A stretch of DNA of 17,824 nt. Origin: Bacillota bacterium. Lineage in GTDB: Bacteria; Bacillota; Negativicutes; Sporomusales; Sporomusaceae. Numbering within the stretch: the first letter of the stretch is position 1; each line of letters starts with the position of its first letter. Made by a program: the position numbers and the translations under genes. Below, piece by piece: positions 7,079-13,415 of the stretch. Location: assembly GCA_023443285.1 (NCBI GenBank), contig JAEZVB010000126.1:1-17824 (forward strand), in the 5' to 3' direction. Under the pieces are notes generated by a model. That model had not been told where the DNA came from. It ran no database searches and saw only the letters and a program-made list of their open reading frames with translations.

Positions 7079-8572
7079 ATGCGTGTAATGGAGACCTTTG
7101 GTAAATTGCCGCTTAGCTTTGAAGCCAATCAGGGGCAAAGTGACGCCCAGGTTGATTTTCTGGCGCGTGTTGGTGGTTATACGTTATTTTTAATCTCTGG
7201 TGAAGCGGTGATGGTCTTACGCCAACCACGAGAGGACGGGAGATTCAACTTGAAACACCGCTTGGACTCCGACCCGACTAGGCCGGAAGCCGAAGCTATG
7301 CCGAAAAAGCCGGAACCGATACCACCCAAGGTACTAAGCCTTAAGTTCCAGGGAGCCAGTCAGCGGACTGCCGCCAGCGGGCTTGAGGAGCTGCCCGGCA
7401 AAGTTAACTATTTTATCGGCAATGATCCGGCACTCTGGCACACTGATATCTCTACCTATACCGCGGTAAAGTATACCGATATTTACCCTGGTATTGATGT
7501 GGTTTTTTATGGCAACGGGCAACAGCTCGAATGGGACTTGGTTGTTGCGGCCGGAGCTGATCCGGATAATATATCATTAGAATTAACCGGTGCTGATCAA
7601 TTGTCACTGGATGAGCAAGGAAACCTCGTAATTCAGCTTGAGGAAGCAGCAATCTGTCTGAGGAAGCCGTTTGTCTATCAAGAGGTCAATGGTATAAAAA
7701 TGCAAATCACCGGTGAATATGACCTCCAGGCGGGTGAACAAATTAAGTTTCGGTTAGCTGGCTACGACACATCTCAGCCACTTGTAATCGATCCAGTCCT
7801 TGTTTACTCAACCTACCTAGGCGGTACGTCTGGTGATAGGGGCAACGACATTGCCGTTGACGCTGATGGTAACGCCTATATAACCGGCTATACAAGGTCT
7901 GATGATTTTCCTGTTAAGGACCCCTACCAGAGTCACCAAACGGCATCAGATGCCTTTGTGAGCAAATTAAACGCTGACGGCTCGGCCCTCATCTACTCAA
8001 CCTATCTTGGCGGCAATGATGATGATTCGGGGTATGCTATAGCCGTAGACGCTGATGGTTACGCCTATATTGCTGGCACAACTTATTCCACAGATTTCCC
8101 GGTGCAGCCAAACCCTGGCGCTTATCAATTAGCGAATGCTGGTGAGTTTGATGCTTTTGTAACCAAGCTGGATCGTATGGGTAATTCGTTGGTTTTTTCT
8201 ACGTATTTGGGCGGTGGAAATAATGACGCGGCTTACAGTATTGCTGTTGACTCAGGCGACAATGTCTATGTGACAGGCGAAACTGGTTCTGCCAACTTCC
8301 CTAGGGCTAGTGCCTTCCAGGGAACTATTGGCGGAGGGGCAGACGTATTTGTAACCAAGCTTAATGCCAACGGTACAAACCTGGTTTATTCGACTTTCCT
8401 TGGCGGCAGCGGTTATGATGTGGGGAATGGGATTGCAGTTGATGGGTCAGGAAATGCTCATGTCGTAGGATATACTGCGTCTGACAACTTTCCGACGAAA
8501 AATGCCATGCAACCGCTTAAACCCGCCTCAGGCGTTTACAATGCTTTTGTCGCCAAATATAACTTTTGGTGA
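7079..8572 (+). CDS. SBBP-repeat beta-propeller protein, N-terminal part (frameshifted)
   Basis: The N-terminal about 235 residues form the conserved leader domain of SBBP-repeat proteins (LPLSFEANQGQ, FLARVGGYTLFL, GKVNYFIGNDP, YPGIDVVFYG, LVIDPVLVYSTYLGG). Four SBBP blades follow, each with STYLGG or STFLGG, a G-x-A-x-D segment, A/V-Y-I/V-T-G and F-P. Such proteins are extracellular or cell-surface beta-propellers of unknown ligand. No signal peptide is seen before the leader domain. The frame ends at TGA 8570 just after AFVAK of blade four, and the next blades continue one frame away. The linker before the next STYLGG is 25 nt instead of the 30 nt seen in all other linkers here, so a 5-nt loss explains the break. 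GAAAGGA lies upstream; a GTG at 7073 is an alternative start. Confidence 0.8.
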   Translation: MRVMETFGKLPLSFEANQGQSDAQVDFLARVGGYTLFLISGEAVMVLRQPREDGRFNLKHRLDSDPTRPEAEAMPKKPEPIPPKVLSLKFQGASQRTAASGLEELPGKVNYFIGNDPALWHTDISTYTAVKYTDIYPGIDVVFYGNGQQLEWDLVVAAGADPDNISLELTGADQLSLDEQGNLVIQLEEAAICLRKPFVYQEVNGIKMQITGEYDLQAGEQIKFRLAGYDTSQPLVIDPVLVYSTYLGGTSGDRGNDIAVDADGNAYITGYTRSDDFPVKDPYQSHQTASDAFVSKLNADGSALIYSTYLGGNDDDSGYAIAVDADGYAYIAGTTYSTDFPVQPNPGAYQLANAGEFDAFVTKLDRMGNSLVFSTYLGGGNNDAAYSIAVDSGDNVYVTGETGSANFPRASAFQGTIGGGADVFVTKLNANGTNLVYSTFLGGSGYDVGNGIAVDGSGNAHVVGYTASDNFPTKNAMQPLKPASGVYNAFVAKYNFW

Positions 8573-9191
8573 TCAACTGTATTCCACCTATCTTGGCGGA
8601 AATGACTATGACTGGGGTTATGCTATTGCTGTAGATGCTGCTAGTAATGTTTATGTAACTGGGGGTACAAACTCAACAACTTTTCCGACTCTCAATTCCT
8701 TTCAGTCCTCTAATGCTGGCGGTCGTAGTGCTTTTGTTACTAAAATTAACAAGGACGGATCGGTACTTATTTATTCCACATACCTTGGCGGGTCAGGCTA
8801 TGATCTTAGTCTTGGTATAGCCGTAAGTGGTGATGGCCGTGCCTATGTAACCGGATTGACCGACTCTGCAGATTTTCCTGTCGTTGACCCCATTAAGGCA
8901 ACTCGTGTGGGGTACCCTGATGTCTTCATAACTCAGTTTAGTCCTGCTGGAAATACTGTGGAATTCTCCACTTACTTGGGGGGAGATTCTGAAAATGCCG
9001 GAAATGCTATTCAGTTGGACAGTAGGAGCAATATATATGTCACTGGGTTTACTTATTCTGATGACTTCCCCACCGAAGGTGCCCCTTACCAGCCACACAA
9101 CGCTGGCATGGAGGACGCTTTTGTTGTCAAAATAGCGCCCACGGCTACAAGAGATACGGTACGTGGCCTTCGCTTCTTTGAAAAAGTGTAA
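8502..9191 (+). pseudogene. SBBP-repeat beta-propeller protein, C-terminal part (out of frame)
   Basis: This is the continuation of the preceding gene in another frame. Real homology begins at about 8559 (ITFGDQLYSTYLGG). The earlier ATG at 8502 only supplies shifted codons of blade four. Three more SBBP blades are present (STYLGGNDYDWG, STYLGGSGYDLS, STYLGGDSENAG), giving seven in the repaired protein, a common number for a closed propeller. After DAFVVKIAPTATRD the tail VRGLRFFEKV is encoded by DNA resembling the repeat at 11615-11660, so the natural 3' end seems replaced by repeat sequence. Separate translation of this half is not supported by a ribosome site. An intact full-length protein would require frameshifting. 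Confidence 0.75.
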
Positions 9192-9213
9192 ATTTCGCCG
9201 TTATGCCTGATAC

Positions 9214-9237
9214 GGAGAGATGTATCATTGGTAACGG
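9214..9237 (+). repeat. Attachment-site-like repeat, copy 2
   Basis: It matches the 3' end of rlmH (6402-6425) at 22 of 24 positions. The core TATCATTGGTAACGG is identical, and the codons would read GEMYHW-stop. It sits inside direct repeat A. If the rlmH end is an insertion site, this marks the far boundary of a 2.8-kb cassette. This is inference. Confidence 0.5.
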
Positions 9238-9300
9238 TGCAAAATAATAAGCGGTGCATACGTTTACATCGCCATAACGGCAAATTCGAAACAATTAAAT

Positions 9301-9346
9301 CGCCTAGTTTCTACTAAGTTTGTATAAATTTAGTAGGAACTAGGCG
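9301..9346. other. 21-bp hairpin in repeat A
   Basis: Bases 9301-9321 pair with 9326-9346 around the 4-nt loop GTAT, with only two G-T pairs and no mismatch. The same structure is kept in repeat B (11758-11805), where one G-T pair is a G-C pair. This argues for selection on folding. The T-tract after it is weak, so it is either a poor terminator or a structural element. Confidence 0.65.
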
Positions 9347-9438
9347 CTTCTATGACAAATTCAAACTAATGAGCAAAAGCGAACTTGCTCGTTGGAACTG
9401 TTTCCGCGAGCTTAAAAAATTAATAAGGGGATTAGAAC

Positions 9439-9930
9439 ATGAGTGAATTCTTGAAGAACAATCATGAACTCTTACGTTTGATTGAAGAATGGGAACCGAA
9501 ATTTCTGGCTCTTTCCGAAGAGTTAATAACGTATAGACTAAATAATGAAAGTTGGACAATCAAGGAGACTGTCGGACATATGGTTGATTCTGCTTCTAAT
9601 AATACGCATCGGATAATTCATTTACAATATCAACCCAGTCCGCTGACTTATCCGGATTACGCGAGTCTTGGCAATAATGATAGATGGGTCTCGATTCAGA
9701 ATTATAATACAGAAAGTTGGTATGACTTAGTTCAGTTATGGAAATATTCCAATCTCCACATTGTTCAAGTGATTAATAATGTTAATACCGATAAATTAGG
9801 CAATGAGTGGCTTACTGCACTCAAAAGCCGTGTGTCGTTAAAAGCAATGATTATAGACTATTTACGGCATTTTAAATTACATCTTAACGAGATTGATGAG
9901 CTAATACATAAACAACTGAGTGAAGTATAA
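9439..9930 (+). CDS. DinB-like (YfiT/DUF664-type) four-helix metal-binding protein
   Basis: This small cytoplasmic protein of the DinB/YfiT superfamily is predicted to be a four-helix bundle binding one metal ion through three histidines. Candidate ligands are H47 (TVGHMVD), H144 and H148 (YLRHFKLHL), in the positions typical of the family. The sequence WTIKETVGHMVDSASNNTHR is a strong family signature. Its 163 residues are normal. Members include thiol-dependent transferases and hydrolases as well as uncharacterised stress proteins, so the reaction cannot be named. The gene is AT-richer than the core genes. It starts just after repeat A, preceded by AAGGGGA, and ends directly at a REP-like hairpin at 9930-9964, suggesting a single-gene transcript. 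Confidence 0.85.
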   Translation: MSEFLKNNHELLRLIEEWEPKFLALSEELITYRLNNESWTIKETVGHMVDSASNNTHRIIHLQYQPSPLTYPDYASLGNNDRWVSIQNYNTESWYDLVQLWKYSNLHIVQVINNVNTDKLGNEWLTALKSRVSLKAMIIDYLRHFKLHLNEIDELIHKQLSEV

Positions 9931-9964
9931 AAAGAAGCGGCGGGACGGTTATTTTGCTTCTTTT
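9930..9964 (+). terminator. REP-like hairpin/terminator after the DinB-like gene
   Basis: AAAAGAAGC (9930-9938) pairs perfectly with GCTTCTTTT (9956-9964) across a 17-nt loop containing GGGACGGTT, ending in four T. The loop and right arm (9942-9964) are identical over 23 nt to 11616-11638, and the left part (9933-9949) is identical over 17 nt to 11851-11867. It thus acts both as a likely terminator and as a member of a dispersed repeat family. Confidence 0.65.
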
Positions 9965-10060
9965 GAAAAAATGCGAGCTTTACGATAGAAATGTTTGATC
10001 TGGTCTATGTAGGATATACTAAGAGAAAAAACTGTGAGCATTGGTTGAAAGGGAGTTTTT

Positions 10061-10672
10061 ATGGATAAGCTGCTTGAAAGTTTTCGTGCTAACCATATAA
10101 ACGGTTACATTGTGAAGAATCGTGAAGAGGCTAAAAAACTGGCATTGGAGTTAATACCAAAAGGATCAACGATTGCAATGGGAAATTCCCTTACTCTTAG
10201 AGAGATAGGGCTGTTTGATCACATTATAAACGGTGATTTTAACGTGATTAATCAATTCGAGCAAGGAATCTCTGCAGAGGAAAACGTAAAGCGGAGGAAA
10301 GCGGGGCTTATGTCTGATGTTTACCTCACTAGCTCTAATGCTATAACGCTTGACGGTGAATTAGTAAATATTGATGGTAAGGGAAATCGAGTAGCAGCTA
10401 TGATGTTTGGACCCGAAAGGGTGATTATTATTGTTGGTGAAAACAAAATCGTTGCTAATTTAGAGGAAGCATGGATAAGGATTAAAGAAAAGACGGCTCC
10501 CGAACTTTCAAAGCGTTTGGGGCGTTCGACACCTTGCGCTAAAACCGCTAAATGTGCAAATTGTGTTTCGCCCGAGCGTATATGTCGTTTTTATACTATG
10601 ATCAGTGGGCAAATGCCTGTAGACAAAGACCGTATACACGTTATTCTTGTTAAGGAACACCTTGGTATTTGA
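10061..10672 (+). CDS. LUD-domain (LutC/YkgG-like) lactate utilization family protein
   Basis: This stand-alone LUD (DUF162) domain protein has 203 residues. It is related to LutC and the C-terminal part of LutB of the L-lactate oxidation system, but family members of this short type are found away from lut operons and have no proven reaction. The visible family features are IPKGSTIAMGNSLTLREIG (about residues 32-50), TSSNAITLDGELVNIDG and RVAAMMFGPERVIIIVG. The cysteine-rich motif at C159, C165, C168 and C175 (spacing 5, 2, 6) before RFYTMISG may bind a metal. No lutA or lutB neighbour exists, so a role in lactate metabolism is not supported by context. GAAAGGGAG precedes the ATG. A TATACT -10-like box lies at 10015-10020, with no good -35 found. 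Confidence 0.85.
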   Translation: MDKLLESFRANHINGYIVKNREEAKKLALELIPKGSTIAMGNSLTLREIGLFDHIINGDFNVINQFEQGISAEENVKRRKAGLMSDVYLTSSNAITLDGELVNIDGKGNRVAAMMFGPERVIIIVGENKIVANLEEAWIRIKEKTAPELSKRLGRSTPCAKTAKCANCVSPERICRFYTMISGQMPVDKDRIHVILVKEHLGI

Positions 10673-10752
10673 TGCTTGGTAATCTTCTAATCCACAGAGA
10701 AAGCCAGAGGTGAATTGTTAGAAGAATGTATGTGTCATAATATTTAAAGAAT

Positions 10753-10776
10753 AAGGAAACGTACCACTGGTAAGAG
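10753..10776 (+). repeat. Possible degenerate rlmH-tail copy
   Basis: The codons read KETYHW-stop. 15 of 24 bases match the rlmH end, with silent TAT-to-TAC and CAT-to-CAC differences and TGGTAA kept. This is weak and could be chance. It lies between the LUD gene and its terminator. Confidence 0.2.
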
Positions 10777-10778
10777 TT

Positions 10779-10830
10779 ACGCCGCAACCCTTCGTGAAAC
10801 ATGGTGTTGTGGCGTTTGTTTTATTATTTA
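10779..10830 (+). terminator. Intrinsic terminator after the LUD-domain gene
   Basis: Bases 10779-10790 (ACGCCGCAACCC) pair with 10804-10815 (GTGTTGTGGCGT), with one G-T pair and one mismatch, followed by the T-rich TTGTTTTATTATTTA. No clear promoter was found between here and the next gene. Confidence 0.6.
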
Positions 10831-10928
10831 TGGATATGGGGGATTTATTTGTTAATGGAATACATATACTACTAACTGAAGCTTCGCATTCTGATATCGT
10901 CTAGGTAGATCAGTTTCAGGGAGGTATT

Positions 10929-11573
10929 ATGAGTCCAAATGAACTATTTCATCAACTTCAACTTCAAATTTGGGACATAACATGGAACCGTTATATAACT
11001 GAAGAACTTTTCTCGAATCGATGGTGGGGTTCTCTAATCTTTTTGACTGTTTTATATGTAATATGGCTAAAACTACTGGATAAATCAAGGGCTTTTGAAA
11101 TAATTCTATTTGGTTCCTTTGTCGCTGTACAGGCGGTGATGGTGGATATTTTCGGTTTTTCCATGGGATTATGGCAGCATAATATTCGATTGCTCCCAAT
11201 TGTTCCGGGCGTTTTTCCTATAGACTTTACAGTTGTTCCCATCTTGTTGATGCTCGCCCACCAGTACGGCTCAACCTGGTTCCAATATCTTACATGGTCG
11301 GCTATAGCTTCCCTTTTATTCGCCTTTGTCGTATCGCCAGCATTTCAGTTTTTTGACATTAAGGCTTACTACAACTGGCATTTCGGATATTTTGTTATTC
11401 TTATGATGATTGTTGCTATGATTTCGAGGATAGTAATCGAATTCGTGGAGAAAACCGTTAAAATTCACTCATCTAGCTTCCCGGCGCCCCCCCAATCCAT
11501 GATGATGCCTCAGCCAGCCGCAAAACATTTACCTGATTTTGAAGAGAATAGCAAAAACCCTGAGGATAACTAG
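10929..11573 (+). CDS. Multi-pass membrane protein, CBO0543-like family
   Basis: This is an integral membrane protein of 214 residues with about five predicted transmembrane helices: roughly 34-51, 57-77, 95-110, 119-140 and 150-170. Trp-rich segments (WDITWNRY, NRWWGSLIF) precede the first helix. The pattern of aromatic residues and the FPIDFTVVPILLMLAHQY segment resemble the CBO0543 family of uncharacterised proteins seen in endospore formers. The C-terminal about 45 residues are hydrophilic and Pro/Met-rich and end in an acidic cluster, presumably cytoplasmic. GGGAGG sits 5 nt before the ATG. It is transcribed alone, downstream of the terminator at 10779-10830 and followed by a REP-like sequence. 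Function is unknown. Confidence 0.8.
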   Translation: MSPNELFHQLQLQIWDITWNRYITEELFSNRWWGSLIFLTVLYVIWLKLLDKSRAFEIILFGSFVAVQAVMVDIFGFSMGLWQHNIRLLPIVPGVFPIDFTVVPILLMLAHQYGSTWFQYLTWSAIASLLFAFVVSPAFQFFDIKAYYNWHFGYFVILMMIVAMISRIVIEFVEKTVKIHSSSFPAPPQSMMMPQPAAKHLPDFEENSKNPEDN

Positions 11574-11607
11574 ACTACTTTGGAAACCGAGGTGACGGGG
11601 GACGCGT

Positions 11608-11638
11608 GAAGCACGGGGACGGTTATTTTGCTTCTTTT
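11608..11638 (+). repeat. REP-like GGGACGGTT repeat after the membrane-protein gene
   Basis: Bases 11616-11638 are identical to 9942-9964. GAAGC (11608-11612) and GCTTC (11630-11634) could form a short stem before TTTT, making a weak terminator. It leads directly into direct repeat B. Confidence 0.6.
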
Positions 11639-11668
11639 AAAAGTGAACTTCGCCGTTTGACTCGTTAC

Positions 11669-11691
11669 GAAGAACCGTTGCATTGGTACGG
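11669..11691 (+). repeat. Attachment-site-like repeat, copy 3
   Basis: 19 of 24 aligned positions match the rlmH 3' end, with a one-base gap. It keeps ACCGT, which copy 2 lost, and the CATTGGTA core. Being similar to rlmH at positions where copy 2 differs makes independent derivation from an rlmH end plausible. Confidence 0.4.
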
Positions 11692-11757
11692 TGCAAAATA
11701 ATAAGCGATGCTTACGTTTACATCGCCATAAATAAAAGCAATTTGGAAATGATTAAA

Positions 11758-11805
11758 GCGCCTAGTTCCTGCTAAGTTTGCATAAATTTAGAAGGAACTA
11801 GGCGC
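11758..11805. other. 22-bp hairpin in repeat B
   Basis: Bases 11758-11779 pair with 11784-11805 over the loop GCAT, with one G-T pair and one G-A mismatch. It corresponds to the hairpin at 9301-9346. Confidence 0.65.
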
Positions 11806-11842
11806 TTTAATGACAAATATCAAAGTAATAAGTATCATCTAG

Positions 11843-11872
11843 CTGCCATAAGAAGCGGCGGGACGGTATAAT
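11843..11872 (+). promoter_or_regulatory. Promoter of the AraC-family regulator gene
   Basis: CTGCCA (11843-11848), 18 bp, then a perfect TATAAT (11867-11872). The -10 box starts on the last base of a 17-nt REP-like repeat (11851-11867) shared with 9933-9949, so the promoter appears to have formed at the edge of repeat DNA. Transcription would start near 11879, leaving a leader of about 20 nt. Confidence 0.6.
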
Positions 11873-11901
11873 AGCAAAAAGCGATGGGTGAGGTATGTAT
11901 T

Positions 11902-12735
11902 ATGATCACAAATGGATTGGTAATCAAAAGTATTGATTATATCATGCAACATTTAGACGAGGAGATTTCAATTGAAGATGTTGCAGATTACTGCCATTTA
12001 TCAAAATATTACTTCAGTAGAGTTTTTAAGGCAGAAACGGGAGAAAGCGTTTATGCTTTTATCAAACGCTTAAAAATGGAACAAAGTGCTTTTAGACTTA
12101 AGGTTGAAAAGGATAAATCAATTACCGACATTGGCTATGATTATGGATACAGTCCATCAAATTTCAGTTCGGCATTTAAGAAGCACAATACTATTTCTCC
12201 AGTCAAATTCCGAAAAGGTAAGTATGCAGATTGTGTACCCAATCCCTTTTTTCAGGACAAGTTTGCTAGATTCCAAGCATTTGCAGAATATGATAAGCAG
12301 ATTAGTATACAGGAACTGGATGATTTTATGGCTATATATGAAAGGTATATTGGAAACTATATTGAACTGGGAAAAAACTGGCGTGATTTCACAGAAAAAT
12401 ATAAAGACTATTTGAAAAAGGATACTATTTTAATTGAAAGGTCTTATGCTGATCCAGCGGTTACAAGTATAGATAAATGTTTATATGATATATGCATGAC
12501 AGTTGATAAAAATTGTTCTTTGGATAATGTTACAACTATTCAAGGTGGTAAATATGCAGTTTATCACTTTGATGGTCTTGTACAGGATATCTTTGCTGTT
12601 TTTCAAGGATTATTTAATATTTGGTTGGCAGATAGTGGTTATGAAATGGATGAAAGGTATGTATTAGATATCTATCGAACTATTAACTGGAAAAACATGC
12701 AAGTTATAATGGATTTATGTATACCAATTAAATAG
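11902..12735 (+). CDS. AraC-family transcriptional regulator with GyrI-like effector domain
   Basis: The N-terminal about 105 residues carry the paired AraC helix-turn-helix motifs (ISIEDVADYCHLSKYYFSRVF, then SITDIGYDYGYSPSNFSSAFKKH and ISPVKFRK). The remainder (about 115-277) is a GyrI-like/SOUL-type ligand domain, recognisable from IYERYIGNYIELGKNW, the glycine-rich GGKYAVYHFDG and the terminal LDIYRTI and MDLCIPIK. This N-terminal HTH plus C-terminal GyrI order is that of Rob/BltR-like regulators answering small cationic compounds. The chosen ATG has GGGTGAGG 8 nt upstream; an upstream in-frame ATG at 11884 lacks a site and sits almost on the transcription start. The gene is markedly AT-rich compared with the core, suggesting acquisition. 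Its likely target is itself or the downstream small-protein gene, but no operator could be identified. Confidence 0.9.
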   Translation: MITNGLVIKSIDYIMQHLDEEISIEDVADYCHLSKYYFSRVFKAETGESVYAFIKRLKMEQSAFRLKVEKDKSITDIGYDYGYSPSNFSSAFKKHNTISPVKFRKGKYADCVPNPFFQDKFARFQAFAEYDKQISIQELDDFMAIYERYIGNYIELGKNWRDFTEKYKDYLKKDTILIERSYADPAVTSIDKCLYDICMTVDKNCSLDNVTTIQGGKYAVYHFDGLVQDIFAVFQGLFNIWLADSGYEMDERYVLDIYRTINWKNMQVIMDLCIPIK

Positions 12736-12822
12736 AGCAAGAATTCAGAAGTTAAAAACAGACTTTCTATTATAATAAGAATTGTAACAAGGATGTAGTT
12801 CGAGTTGTAAGGAGTCTGTTTT

Positions 12823-12879
12823 ATGTTTTTGGAAGTAATAGGAACAAATAATGAAGGAGCTAAAAAATGTTTGATATAA
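12823..12879 (+). CDS. Possible 18-residue leader peptide
   Basis: MFLEVIGTNNEGAKKCLI is preceded by GTAAGGAG at a proper distance and overlaps the start of the next gene by 13 nt in another frame. The ribosome site of that next gene (GAAGGAG) lies inside it. A TATAAT at 12771-12776 upstream could be its -10 box. It may simply couple translation to the downstream gene, or be a non-functional remnant. Confidence 0.3.
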   Translation: MFLEVIGTNNEGAKKCLI

Positions 12880-13415
12880 GAAAAATTCAGGAACAAGTAA
12901 TTTATGGAGCTGTCAAAAGTGCGAGTAATGACGAAATAGCAAAAGACATAATATATGGAAAGGATGATACTGCCCGAATAGAGGATAATCCTACATGGGT
13001 GAAATCCACAATGAAGAGATTAGAAAACCATTTTGATAATCTGACTATTAAGCAGATAAGAATGCACTGTCAGTGCGGATATGGAATGGATGAGAAATTA
13101 GAACTGGTGAAAGGGCTGGTAGAATCAGCTTCAAATATAGATGAATTTGGAAATTCAGATAAGGCAAAAGCGGCAGGTTTATATTGCGAAAATGGAGAAC
13201 TATATCTTCAATTTCATTTTTGTCCATGTCCAATGCTTGCAGATGTGGATAGATTAGAGACTAATACATGGTGTCAGTGTACAGCGGGGTATAGTAAAGT
13301 CCTTTTTGAAAAAGCCTTTGAGTGTAAGGTAGATGTGGAGTTGTTAAAAAGTATAAAAATGGGTGATAAGAAGTGTCTTATGAAAATAATTCCACAAGGG
13401 ACTATATGGAAATAA
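12867..13415 (+). CDS. Cysteine-rich protein with three C-x-C pairs (DUF6144-like)
   Basis: This 182-residue soluble protein has no signal or membrane segment. It has three C-x-C pairs: C68/C70 (MHCQCG), C119/C121 (FCPCP) and C136/C138 (TWCQCTAGYSK), plus C153 and C170. The C-terminal part, from WCQCTAGYSKVLFEKAF to IKMGDKKCLMKI, resembles the end of V4R-like small-molecule-binding domains and proteins I recall as DUF6144; that link is from memory and tentative. The cysteine pairs suggest metal binding. GAAGGAG precedes the ATG. The gene lies 131 nt after the AraC-family regulator, is similarly AT-rich, and may be its target. It is followed by a terminator at 13569-13592. Confidence 0.75.
   Translation: MFDIRKIQEQVIYGAVKSASNDEIAKDIIYGKDDTARIEDNPTWVKSTMKRLENHFDNLTIKQIRMHCQCGYGMDEKLELVKGLVESASNIDEFGNSDKAKAAGLYCENGELYLQFHFCPCPMLADVDRLETNTWCQCTAGYSKVLFEKAFECKVDVELLKSIKMGDKKCLMKIIPQGTIWK

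Larger units (their letters stand above)
9194..9373. repeat. ~180-bp direct repeat, copy A
   Basis: This block aligns along its length with 11649-11832. Well-conserved blocks include the TTCGCCGTT start, GGTGCAAAATAATAAGCG, ACGTTTACATCGCCATA, the long hairpin and the TGACAAAT tail. It contains the rlmH-tail copy at 9214-9237. GCCGTTATG (9197-9205) has an inverted partner CATAACGGC (9272-9280 region). Similarity continues upstream to about 9155, into the 3' end of the propeller gene. The two copies bracket the DinB, LUD and membrane-protein genes. Confidence 0.75.
11649..11832. repeat. ~184-bp direct repeat, copy B
   Basis: This is the partner of 9194-9373 in the same orientation, diverged but alignable from end to end with small indels. 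It holds an rlmH-tail-like segment (11669-11691) and the conserved hairpin (11758-11805). With copy A it flanks a 2.3-kb segment containing three genes. The stretch 11574-11901 contains no gene, only repeat sequence and the promoter of the next gene. Confidence 0.75.

Noticed and set aside
10841..10862. Second sigma-H-like pattern (GGGGATTT...GGAAT) before the membrane-protein gene
   Set aside because: The spacing between the two boxes is about three bases too short for a sigma-H promoter.
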